From Kocuria marina (GTDB lineage Bacteria > Actinomycetota > Actinomycetes > Actinomycetales > Micrococcaceae), in NCBI GenBank assembly GCA_014652975.1, contig BMZV01000001.1:806001-870000 (forward strand): a stretch of DNA of 64,000 nt. The letters are read 5' to 3'. Positions 27,597-35,225 of the stretch are shown piece by piece. Below the pieces are notes generated by a model. That model made no database searches. It had not been told where the DNA came from and worked only from the letters and a program-made list of their open reading frames with translations. The first letter of the stretch is position 1, and each line of letters opens with the position of its first letter. A program made the translations under genes and the position numbers.

Positions 27597-27606
27597 TTGA
27601 GCACTC

Positions 27607-29025
27607 ATGCTCAAGAACTTCATCAACAACACCTATGTGGAATCCGCATCCGAGGAATCCTTCGACCTGGTCAACCCGGCTACCGGTGAGGTGACGGAAC
27701 AGTCTCCCAACTCGAACGAGCAAGATGTGAATGCCGCGTACGAGGCAGCCGCTAAAGCATCGAAGACATGGGGGCGCATGACCCCCGGTGCGCGACAACT
27801 CGCCATGCTGCGCATCGCCGACGCCCTCGAAGCACGGGGGTCCGAACTCGTGGACGCGCAATCTCGCAACACGGGCCAACCCAAGTACCTGATCCAGTCC
27901 GAGGAAGTCGATGTCTCCGCGGACCAGATCCGCTTCTTCGCCGGCGCAGCCCGCTTGATGGAGGGCCTCGCGAGTGGCGAATACATGGAGGGTCTCAACT
28001 CCGTGATCCGCCGGGAACCGATCGGCGTGGTGGGCCAGGTGACGCCGTGGAACTATCCCCTCATGATGGCCGTCTGGAAAGTGGGGCCAGCCCTGGCCGC
28101 AGGCAACACCATCGTGTTGAAACCATCGGACACGACTCCGGAGTCGACACTGCTGTTCGCTGAAATCGCCTCGGAGTTCCTTCCTGAAGGCACCTTCAAC
28201 ATCGTCCTGGGCGATGCCAAGACCGGGGAAACGGTCGTGTCACACCGCACGGCGGGACTCGTCTCCATCACCGGCTCGATCCGAGCCGGTCTGGCTGTCG
28301 CCGCATCCGCAGCGAAGAACCTCACGCGCGCTCACTTGGAACTGGGCGGAAAGGCGCCCTGCGTGGTGTTCGGGGACGCGGACCTGGACTCCGCCGCCGC
28401 CACGCTCGCAGAAGCCGGTTTCTTCAACGCCGGCCAGGACTGCACCGCCTCCACCCGCATCCTCGTGGAGGGATCGGTCCGTGACGAGTTCCTGGAGAAG
28501 ATCACCCAGGCCGCGAAGGACACGGCATTCGGCACCCCGGACAAGGAGGACATCCTCTACGGCCCGCTCAACAACGCCAAGCAGCTCGAACAGGTGTCCG
28601 GGTTCATCGATCGTTTGCCGGAGCACGCCACCGTGACCACGGGTGGCAAGCAGGCGGACGGGCCCGGCTTCTTCTTCGAGCCGACCATCGTGGCGGATCT
28701 CAAGCAGGAGGACGAGGCCATTCAGAATGAGATCTTCGGTCCCGTCATCACCGTCCAGACCTTCTCCACGGAGGAGCAGGCCGTGGAGATGGCGAACGGG
28801 GTGGAATACGGATTGGCGTCGTCCGTGTGGACCAAGGATCACGGCCGCGCGTTGCGGATGTCCCGCGATCTGGACTACGGCTGCGTATGGATCAACACCC
28901 ACATCCCGTTGGTCGCCGAGATGCCCCACGGCGGCTTCAAGCACTCCGGCTACGGCAAGGACCTCTCCAAGTACGCCGTGGAGGAGTACACCCGCGTCAA
29001 GCACGTGATGAGCTCGTTGGACTGA
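27607..29025 (+). CDS. Aldehyde dehydrogenase, gamma-aminobutyraldehyde/betaine aldehyde type
   Basis: A 472-residue ALDH. The nucleophile Cys is in FFNAGQDCTASTR, the catalytic Glu in AHLELGGKAPCVVF, and the catalytic Asn loop is VGQVTPWNYPLMMA. The QDC context and overall sequence fit the PatD/GbsA group, which oxidises 4-aminobutyraldehyde (putrescine breakdown) or betaine aldehyde; the motifs cannot decide. The gene has a CRP-like box and a folded leader. Codon use is a little less GC-biased near its 5' end than in neighbours. A SnoaL-like gene follows after 31 bases with its own ribosome site, probably in the same transcript. Confidence 0.92.
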   Translation: MLKNFINNTYVESASEESFDLVNPATGEVTEQSPNSNEQDVNAAYEAAAKASKTWGRMTPGARQLAMLRIADALEARGSELVDAQSRNTGQPKYLIQSEEVDVSADQIRFFAGAARLMEGLASGEYMEGLNSVIRREPIGVVGQVTPWNYPLMMAVWKVGPALAAGNTIVLKPSDTTPESTLLFAEIASEFLPEGTFNIVLGDAKTGETVVSHRTAGLVSITGSIRAGLAVAASAAKNLTRAHLELGGKAPCVVFGDADLDSAAATLAEAGFFNAGQDCTASTRILVEGSVRDEFLEKITQAAKDTAFGTPDKEDILYGPLNNAKQLEQVSGFIDRLPEHATVTTGGKQADGPGFFFEPTIVADLKQEDEAIQNEIFGPVITVQTFSTEEQAVEMANGVEYGLASSVWTKDHGRALRMSRDLDYGCVWINTHIPLVAEMPHGGFKHSGYGKDLSKYAVEEYTRVKHVMSSLD

Positions 29026-29056
29026 CGGCGGGAACGAACGAGGGAAGGAGCGCATC

Positions 29057-29851
29057 ATGACCGACATTCGAGAACTCGTGCTCACCGCTGACCGCGAGCT
29101 GTTCACCGAGCACGACCTGAGCACCCTGGACCGCAATTTCGCCGAGGACTACGTGGAGCATTCGCCGCTCGTGGCCAACGGTAAGGAAGGCCTGCGGGAG
29201 CTGGTCACCGACGCGGGCGAGGGTCTGAGGCACGACGTCGCGCGCGTAGTCGTGGACGAAAAGGCCGGTTTGGTCGCGCTGCACGGTGCCTATCCCGGGT
29301 TGGATCCGGACACCGTGTTCGTGGGGTTCGACATCTACCGCGTGGCCGACGGCAAGATCGTGGAGCACTGGGACGGCCTGGTGGATCAGACACCACCCAA
29401 CGAGTCGGGCCACACCCAGCTGGACGGCCCCACGGAGGTGGACACATCCGCCGACACCGAGGCCAACAGGGAGTTCGTCAAGCGGGCCTGGGCTACGTTC
29501 TTACAGGGCCAGGACTACGACGCCGCGGGCGATTTCACGCGTTCGGACGGGCGGTTCACGCAGCACTCGGGTGACATCGCCGACGGTGTGCAGAACATGG
29601 TCGACTTCTTGAAACACCTCAAGGAGGACGGTTCTGCACTGACCTACGACACATTGCACCGCACGGTGGCTGAGGGGAACTTCGTCCTGACGTTCTCGGA
29701 AGGATCCATCGCCGGTGACCGCCATTTCTTCTGCGAACTGTGGCGCATCGAGGACGGCGCGTGGGTCGAACTGTGGGACGCCATCGGACCGGTTCCGTCG
29801 GATGACGAACTGGCGCACCCGCACGGTGCGTTCACGTCGGTAGCGGACTGA
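29057..29851 (+). CDS. Protein with two SnoaL-like (NTF2-fold) domains
   Basis: A 264-residue soluble protein built from two SnoaL-like alpha+beta cones, about residues 5-120 and 135-255. The first shows NFAEDYVEHSPLVANGKEGL and VGFDIYRVADGKIVEHWD, the second DGRFTQHSGDIADGVQNMVDF and CELWRIEDGAWVELWDAIG. SnoaL-like proteins range from polyketide cyclases to binding proteins. The EHSP/HWD residues typical of the predicted-aldol-condensation group are kept in the first domain. It follows the aldehyde dehydrogenase after 31 bases, so a linked catabolic role is likely but unknown. Confidence 0.85.
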   Translation: MTDIRELVLTADRELFTEHDLSTLDRNFAEDYVEHSPLVANGKEGLRELVTDAGEGLRHDVARVVVDEKAGLVALHGAYPGLDPDTVFVGFDIYRVADGKIVEHWDGLVDQTPPNESGHTQLDGPTEVDTSADTEANREFVKRAWATFLQGQDYDAAGDFTRSDGRFTQHSGDIADGVQNMVDFLKHLKEDGSALTYDTLHRTVAEGNFVLTFSEGSIAGDRHFFCELWRIEDGAWVELWDAIGPVPSDDELAHPHGAFTSVAD

Positions 29852-29875
29852 ACCTGACCGAGACGACCTGACAAT

Positions 29876-29919
29876 GCAGTGGCCCCGTGGACGCGTGATG
29901 GCGTCCACGGGGCCACTGC
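29876..29919. terminator. Strong stem-loop terminator
   Basis: Two perfect 19-base arms (29876-29894, GCAGTGGCCCCGTGGACGC, and 29901-29919) close a six-base loop. It lies between the convergent SnoaL-like gene and the AztD-like fragment. There is no clear U-run on either side, as is common for actinobacterial terminators. Confidence 0.8.
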
Positions 29920-29961
29920 CCGATCTGTTCCAGTGATCGAGGAGCACATCATCCGGGACCG

Positions 29962-30801
29962 TCAGTGCCCGGGCCCGCCGTGACCTCCGGCGTCCGCAGG
30001 GGCACCCGCTGAGGGAGCGGCGTCGTCGTGGGCATGGTCGTGACCCTTGTGGGAAACGTGTCCGTGCGCCTTCTCCTCCCGCGCCGGAGCCCCCGGTTTG
30101 CCCGTCACCACCGCGAGTTCCACCGGCGTCTGCGGCAGGTCGATGGTCTTGGCCACTTCACCCTTGGTCAGATCCACCGCGTGCAGTTTCTTGTTCTGCG
30201 CGTCGGTCACGTAGGCGCTCGAACCGGCCACCTTGATCGCGGGACCCGCCTCCTGCCAGTCCGTCTTCTCCTCCCACGGCTGGATCACGTCGGTCTTCCG
30301 GACCACCTTTCCGGACTCCACGTCGATCACGTTGAGCTTGCCGTCGTACGTGAGCACCAAAGCCTCACCCTCCGGCCCGCGGGCCAGCGAACGGAACCAG
30401 TAGGACGAGCCCAAGTCCACCAGCCGGTGCGACCCGTCCCGGGTGTCGAAGAGGGCCACACGCGTGGGGCGCTCCTGCTCGGCATCCTCGTCCACCTTGT
30501 AGTCGCCGAGCACGATCGGCGACCTCTCCGAACCTGCGAGGTTGCCCGAGCGCGCGTAGGCGTCCGCCACGGCCACCTTGTGGAACGTCCCGTCCCGATA
30601 GATCACGGGCCCGTTCTCGCAACCCGCCATCACGGTGTCGGTGCTCGCTCCCGGCGCAGCCGCCGCCTCACCGTGCACGGCCGGGCAGTCCGTCGTCTCG
30701 GCCTTGACGGCGCCGTCCTTGCCAAGCACGCGCACGGTGTGCCGTTCATCCTCCGTGCCCTGGGTCGTGAACAGCGTGCCGTCGGCCAGCTCGAGCGCCA
30801 C
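29962..30801 (-). pseudogene. 5'-truncated AztD-like zinc metallochaperone
   Basis: The frame encodes about 280 residues that match the C-terminal two thirds of AztD, the beta-propeller zinc chaperone that works with the AztABC importer. Matching pieces are ADGTLFTTQGTEDERHTVRV, CPAVHGEAAA, ERSPIVLGDYKVDEDAEQER and SSYWFRSLARGPEGEALVL. The C terminus is His-rich (HGHVSHKGHDHAHDD). The family pattern TEHPHHGVALEL continues upstream of the first possible GTG, but stops are reached near 30920, so the signal peptide and first propeller blades (roughly 170 residues) are gone. No aztABC genes are nearby. It could be a decaying gene or be expressed as a fragment. Confidence 0.75.
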
Positions 30802-30925
30802 CCCGTGGTGCGGGTGCTCGGTCTTCCGTTCGGTCGTGTCGTCGCCCCACCGGTTCCCTCGTCCCTCCGGGTGGGCCCCGGCGGTTCCAGCCCCGGGCCG
30901 CCCCTCCGTGAGATGTCATTACGCC

Positions 30926-31129
30926 CCCGGGTGCGGGTGGTGAGCATGACTGCGGGAGGCTCCATGACCTACCCCCGTGCATCGCCCAATCAATGGCCGA
31001 CATTCCCCGTCCGCTTCGAAGAAGAAATACGAATGAAGTACCACACTATTTTCATGAGGGTGATCCTGCTAGACTGAATCCTTATAACTACGTATGACAA
31101 TGGACTTCACGAGGCGCGAGAAGTGAATA
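30926..31129. other. Low-GC junction region upstream of the AztD fragment
   Basis: From about 30970 the base composition drops sharply compared with both flanks and the AztD homology ends just before. TAGACT (about 31069) with TTTTCA upstream could be a plus-strand promoter for the small membrane ORF that follows. No gene is recognisable here. Confidence 0.4.
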
Positions 31130-31279
31130 ATGGATCACCTGGCCATTCTTATCCGTTCGATACTGCTTATCCCTCTGGTTGCTGGCCTTATTTACTTTTT
31201 CGGAAGTGTCCTTAAATCCGCACTGTTCGGCGGCTCCAACCGGCCATCCGACCCGGATGATCCACGCCGGCGCCGATGA
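31130..31279 (+). CDS. Small single-pass membrane protein (49 residues), unidentified
   Basis: An ATG at 31130 opens a 49-codon frame: MDHLAILIRSILLIPLVAGL forms a hydrophobic start, YFFGSVLKSALFGG completes one membrane segment, and the end is charged with RRRR before the stop. The layout of a hydrophobic segment followed by an acidic then Arg-rich tail looks like a real small membrane protein. Codon use is less GC-biased than in the rest of the window. The ribosome site is weak (GAGG about 18 bases upstream). A longer frame on the opposite strand overlaps it, and I prefer the small one. Confidence 0.45.
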   Translation: MDHLAILIRSILLIPLVAGLIYFFGSVLKSALFGGSNRPSDPDDPRRRR

Positions 31280-31579
31280 CCAAACGCTCGAGACGCCGGA
31301 TATTGGGGCGCGGCCCCGCAATACACGTAATGCAGTCATCAATCCAGTCACGAATACCCCGCCCATAAGGGCTGGATGCACCCTCGGCACCTCCCATGGC
31401 GATAACCCACTGCCACCCAGTTCCACCAAATCAAAGATCGCATAGAATTTTCCCGGCAGTACGACGCCCATCCTCATTTCGGTATTTCTGTTCGAGGTAA
31501 TTCGCCCCCACCCCTGGACGCCGGCGCCAGCATTCGGGGCATGATGGGACCACCCGTCACCGTCGCGAGGAGCCGCAGC
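31280..31579. other. Intergenic stretch, no supported gene
   Basis: About 300 bases of moderately low GC. A minus-strand frame ending here (31477 to 31088) would start MRMGVVLPGKFYAIFD, but it has no ribosome site, no third-position GC bias and no resemblance to a family I know. The right-hand end carries CGAGGAG, the ribosome site of the next gene. Confidence 0.4.
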
Positions 31580-32452
31580 ATGAGCCCGTCACCGCACACC
31601 GCGGGAATCATCGGTCTCGGATCCATGGGCAAGCCCATGGCCGGGCACATCATCAGCGCCGGGCACGACGTGGTGGTCCTGCATCGCAGCCTCCACAAGG
31701 CCCCGGGGGCCCGCGCGGTGGGCACGCCGCGGCACATGGCACGCCAGTGCGACGTCGTGATCGTGTTGGTGCCCGGCGCCCCGGAAATCGACGGCGTGCT
31801 GGAAGAACTCGCTGAGGGCGCCCGCGAGCGCGACGCCGACCACGACCGCCTGGTCCTGGCGATCAGCTCCACCGTCTCCCCCGTGGACATCACCCGCTGG
31901 CACCGGGACACCTCGGGTGTCGAGTTCGTGGACGCGCCCATCAGCGGCGGGGAGGCCGGGGCGATCCGCGGGGACCTGTCCGTCATGGTGGGTGGCGACG
32001 ACGCCGCCGCAGGCCTGGTCTCGGACGTCCTGTCCTCGTGCGGTCGCCCCGTCCACCTGGGACCGCTGGGGGCCGGGCAGGTGGCAAAGGCGTGCAACCA
32101 GCTGATCTGCGCGGCGGAGATCGTGGCGATCTCCGAGGCCAGCGTCGTGGCCGAACGGGCCGGACTGGACCTGGCCACACTGCTGGACCTGCTCCAGGGC
32201 GGCTACGCGGGATCCACCATCCTGGCGGACAAGACTCCCAAGCTCGTGGCCCACGACTACTCGGTGTCCGCGCAGGCGGCCTTCGTGCACAAGGACGTCT
32301 CCGCGTACCTGGATGCCGCCCGCGCCACCGGAACCACGTCGGTGCTGGGCGGGCCCATCGCGGCCGCGGCGCAACAGCTCATCGATGGGGGGCTGGGCGA
32401 GCAGGACTCCGCGGTGTTCCAGAAGTGGATCGCGGACAGAACCGAGAAGTGA
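31580..32452 (+). CDS. Beta-hydroxyacid dehydrogenase (3-hydroxyisobutyrate dehydrogenase family)
   Basis: A 290-residue NAD(P)-dependent dehydrogenase. The dinucleotide-binding GIIGLGSMGKPMAGHI opens the protein, FVDAPISGGEAGAIRGDLSV is the substrate loop, and the catalytic Lys is in GAGQVAKACNQLI. The end fits the C-terminal helical domain. Substrate could be 3-hydroxyisobutyrate, tartronate semialdehyde or 2-hydroxy-3-oxopropionate. The ATG at 31580 follows GAGGAG at seven bases; the frame continues upstream to 31541. A strong inverted repeat follows the stop. Confidence 0.9.
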   Translation: MSPSPHTAGIIGLGSMGKPMAGHIISAGHDVVVLHRSLHKAPGARAVGTPRHMARQCDVVIVLVPGAPEIDGVLEELAEGARERDADHDRLVLAISSTVSPVDITRWHRDTSGVEFVDAPISGGEAGAIRGDLSVMVGGDDAAAGLVSDVLSSCGRPVHLGPLGAGQVAKACNQLICAAEIVAISEASVVAERAGLDLATLLDLLQGGYAGSTILADKTPKLVAHDYSVSAQAAFVHKDVSAYLDAARATGTTSVLGGPIAAAAQQLIDGGLGEQDSAVFQKWIADRTEK

Positions 32453-32483
32453 ACGACCTGGGACCCACCCCTGAGAACACCTG

Positions 32484-32531
32484 TGCCCCGATAATGCACG
32501 CCACAGCGTCGTAGCGTGCATTATCGGGGCA
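32484..32531. terminator. Inverted repeat between convergent genes
   Basis: Perfect 18-base arms, TGCCCCGATAATGCACGC (32484-32501) and its complement (32514-32531), close a 12-base loop. It sits between the convergent dehydrogenase and MaoC genes and is the best candidate for termination in both directions. There is no U-run. Confidence 0.75.
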
Positions 32532-32556
32532 GGAATGTAGTGAGGGGCCCTGAACC

Positions 32557-32985
32557 CTACTTGTAGAACCGGTTCAGGAAGCGCGCCACCACCGCGGGGC
32601 GCTCCTCCCCCTCGATCTCGATCGTCGCATCCGCCACGAGGTGCAGGCCGTTGCCCTTGACCTCCGCGACCTCCGCGATGGTCACGGTCATCCGGATGCG
32701 TGCGCCCACCTTCACCGGTGAGGTGAAACGGACCTTGTCCACGCCGTAGTTGACCTTGGTCTTCACGTCGGACACGTCAAAGAGCTCGGACCACATGGGG
32801 ATCAGCAGCGACAGGGTCAAGAACCCGTGTGCGATGGGCCCACCGAACGGACCGTCCGCGGCCTTCTCCGGATCGGTGTGGATCCACTGGTGGTCATCGG
32901 TGGCGTCCGCGAACAGGTTCACCTGGTCCTGGGTGATCTCGCGCCGCTCGGAGTAGCCCAAATCCTTCCCCGCGAGCTCGGCCAC
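32557..32985 (-). CDS. MaoC-family dehydratase (hotdog fold), start region frameshifted
   Basis: A hotdog-fold enoyl-CoA hydratase-like protein. The hydratase motif is ITQDQVNLFADATDDHQWIH followed by GPIAHGFLTLSL. About 142 residues are encoded from GTG 32985. The expected ATG is at 33017, after a good GAGGGAG, and reads MTAKTL, but it is out of frame with the body. One added base in ACCTTG would give MTAKTLVLFDEVAELAGK in frame. So either a base is missing in the sequence, the gene is damaged, or translation starts internally. It is divergent from a MarR gene, which probably regulates it. Confidence 0.75.
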   Translation of the reverse strand: MAELAGKDLGYSERREITQDQVNLFADATDDHQWIHTDPEKAADGPFGGPIAHGFLTLSLLIPMWSELFDVSDVKTKVNYGVDKVRFTSPVKVGARIRMTVTIAEVAEVKGNGLHLVADATIEIEGEERPAVVARFLNRFYK

Positions 32986-33200
32986 CTCGTCGAACAGAAC
33001 AAGGTCTTGGCGGTCATGACATGCTCCCTCTGGGGTTCTGCTCCGGCGGTGATGGGCGTCACCGCATGTTTCTTTCATGGGACCGTATTTAATTGAGATT
33101 GCCAACGGTTAAGATTATTCACGACGATCCTTCGGCGGACGGTCCCACCCCCCGCCCACCGCACGGAGCACGTCACGACACGACACCCAGGAGCAGCGAC

Positions 33201-33668
33201 ATGACCACCCCCCTTCCGCAGGACGCCCTTGACCCAGCGCCGGACCTGAGGACGAGTGATCTCGCGAGCGAGCCGGTGTTCCTCATGGCCCGGGCGAGTT
33301 CCCTGGCTTCCGCGTCCGCCAACCGGGCCCTGGGGGAACTGGACCTGAAGGTGCGCCATTACTCGGCCCTGTCCCTCGTGTGTTCGGACCTGCACCCGTC
33401 CCAGCGGGACCTGAGCAGGTACCTGGTCCTGGACCCCAGCCAGATCGTGCTGATCGTGGACTCCCTCGAGCGTCGCGGGGCCGTGGTGCGGCGCACCGAT
33501 CCCCATGATCGCCGCTCCAAGTTGATCGAGCCCACGGACAAGGGCCGCGAGCTCTACCGGCGTGCGCGCGCCGCGGTGGACCGCTGCACGGACGGGACAA
33601 TGGCACCCCTGAGCGAGGACGAACGGGCCACCCTGTTGGACTTGCTGCAGCGCGTGGCACTGGGCTGA
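33201..33668 (+). CDS. MarR-family transcriptional regulator
   Basis: A 155-residue winged-helix regulator. The DNA-binding part reads DLSRYLVLDPSQIVLIVDSLERRGAVVRR followed by the wing PHDRRSKLIEPTDKG. Start at ATG 33201 after CAGGAG; the frame is open to 33093. MarR proteins usually repress a divergent gene and release DNA on binding a small aromatic or CoA-type ligand. Here the divergent gene is a MaoC dehydratase. The region between the two is AT-rich around 33080-33125 and would hold the operator, although I could not define a clean palindrome. Confidence 0.9.
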   Translation: MTTPLPQDALDPAPDLRTSDLASEPVFLMARASSLASASANRALGELDLKVRHYSALSLVCSDLHPSQRDLSRYLVLDPSQIVLIVDSLERRGAVVRRTDPHDRRSKLIEPTDKGRELYRRARAAVDRCTDGTMAPLSEDERATLLDLLQRVALG

Positions 33669-33789
33669 GCGCACCGTCATACGGCCCCGCCCGCCCCGGG
33701 ATTCCGGGTGTTCACGCCCGCGAACACGTACCGTGGAACCAGCACACTCGACTCCCCCGCGCTCCCCCTACCGATCGAGGTCACGCACC

Positions 33790-34752
33790 ATGCGCTCCGC
33801 CGCCCCCGCCGCCCTTTCCGCCCTCTGCGCCATGCTTATGCTCACCGGCTGCGGTTCCGGCGGCGACGCGGGGGGCGACGACGCCGCGAACGGTACCGCA
33901 GCGACGTCGTCCACCGCGACCGAACAGCCCAGCGCGACACCCACGCCCACCCAGCCGCCAGAGCTGATCGGCGGGGGCACCACCCTGTTCCCCGAGCGCC
34001 GGTTCGTGGCGCTCTACGGACACCCGGGCACCCCGGGGCTGGGCGCGCTGGGTGAGCAGGGGCCGGAGGAATCCGCCGAGCGGGCAATCGAGCTGGCCAA
34101 GCAGTACGAGCCCTACAGCCAGGAGAAAGTGATCCCGGCGTTCGAGATCATCGCGACCACCGCTTCCTCCGACCCGGGACCGGACGGCGACTTCTCCAGC
34201 GAGGCTCCCGTGGAGCGCCTCATGCCGTACATCGAGGCCGCGCAGAAGCACGGGATCTACGTGGTCCTGGACCTGCAGCCCGGCCGCTCGGACTTCTTGT
34301 CCCAGGCCAAGCGGTACGAGGAACTGCTCAAGCGGCCCAACGTGGGCCTGGCCCTGGACCCTGAGTGGCGGCTGGGGCCCGGGCAGTATCCGCTGCAGCA
34401 GATCGGGTCCGTGAGCGCTCAGGAGATCAACGAGACCACGCAGTGGCTCGCCCGGCTCACGGCCGAGAACGGCCTGCCCCAGAAGACCCTGATCCTGCAC
34501 CAGTTCTCCATGCCCATGATCCAGAACCGTGAGGCCATCACGACGGACCACCCCGAGCTCGCGTTCCTCCTGCACGCGGACGGACACGGCACCCCGGATC
34601 TGAAGATGTCCACGTGGGACGCTCTGCAGCACGAGCTGCCCCGGGGGATCCGCATGGCGTGGAAGAACTTCTACGACGAGGACACCCCCACGTTCACCCC
34701 CAAGCAGACCTTCGAGCTGACGCCCAAGCCGTGGTTCGTGTCCTACCAGTGA
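33790..34752 (+). CDS. Secreted lipoprotein of unknown function
   Basis: A 320-residue lipoprotein. The signal peptide MRSAAPAALSALCAMLMLTG ends at the lipobox LTGC, followed by a Gly/Ser/Thr/Pro-rich stretch of about 55 residues. The folded part begins RRFVALYGHPGTPGLGALG and contains HGIYVVLDLQPGRSDFLSQ and NVGLALDPEWRLG, whose strand-loop pattern suggests a TIM-barrel, perhaps glycosidase-related. I cannot assign a reaction. The ATG at 33790 is chosen for the signal peptide. Neighbours give no hint. Confidence 0.8.
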   Translation: MRSAAPAALSALCAMLMLTGCGSGGDAGGDDAANGTAATSSTATEQPSATPTPTQPPELIGGGTTLFPERRFVALYGHPGTPGLGALGEQGPEESAERAIELAKQYEPYSQEKVIPAFEIIATTASSDPGPDGDFSSEAPVERLMPYIEAAQKHGIYVVLDLQPGRSDFLSQAKRYEELLKRPNVGLALDPEWRLGPGQYPLQQIGSVSAQEINETTQWLARLTAENGLPQKTLILHQFSMPMIQNREAITTDHPELAFLLHADGHGTPDLKMSTWDALQHELPRGIRMAWKNFYDEDTPTFTPKQTFELTPKPWFVSYQ

Positions 34753-34946
34753 GCCGCTCGGGCTGGCGGAGTCTTTTGGTTCGGCAGACACCGCGGTTCC
34801 GGGGAGTCGCCCGGGCCGGAAGGCCCGCCGCGCCCGAGGTTTTGAAGCGGGTGCTCCCAGGAAATTGTTCCGCGCCATGTCTTCCCCCGGCCGGGACGTC
34901 GGGTCTAGATTATGAGGACCTGTTCGCTCCACGGAAGGAAGTGCCT

Positions 34947-35138
34947 ATGGGACTCGGTGACAAGATCAGTAATGCTGCGGAGAAGGCTTCCGGTTCCGCC
35001 AAGGAAAAGCTTGGTGACGCCACGGACAACGCAGATCTGCAAGCTGAGGGTGCCGGGGAGAAAGCTTCCGGTGGCGCCAAGCAGTCCGTGGAGAACATCA
35101 AAGACGCCGGCAAGAATCTGAAGGACGGGCTGGGCTGA
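34947..35138 (+). CDS. CsbD-like stress protein
   Basis: A 63-residue hydrophilic protein with repeating Lys/Ala/Gly helices: GLGDKISNAAEKASGSAKEK, then GEKASGGAKQSVENIKDAGK. This composition is typical of CsbD-family proteins, which are induced by general stress and have no known biochemistry. The ATG follows AAGGAAG. A clear terminator lies 29 bases after the stop. Confidence 0.87.
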   Translation: MGLGDKISNAAEKASGSAKEKLGDATDNADLQAEGAGEKASGGAKQSVENIKDAGKNLKDGLG

Positions 35139-35167
35139 GATCCGCACCCGCCACCTTTCGACCGGAG

Positions 35168-35199
35168 GGCCCTCGTCGTGAACACGACGAGGGCCTTTC
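35168..35199 (+). terminator. Rho-independent terminator after the CsbD-like gene
   Basis: GGCCCTCGTCGTG (35168-35180) pairs with CACGACGAGGGCC (35183-35195), then TTT. It also lies beyond the 3' end of the convergent transporter gene at 35226. Confidence 0.85.
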
Positions 35200-35225
35200 G
35201 TCTGCCCGCCCCACCGCGGTCCGGA

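Noticed and set aside
31088-31477. A 129-codon minus-strand frame in the low-GC patch
   Set aside because: It has no ribosome site, no third-position bias and no recognisable family, and it overlaps the more convincing small membrane ORF.
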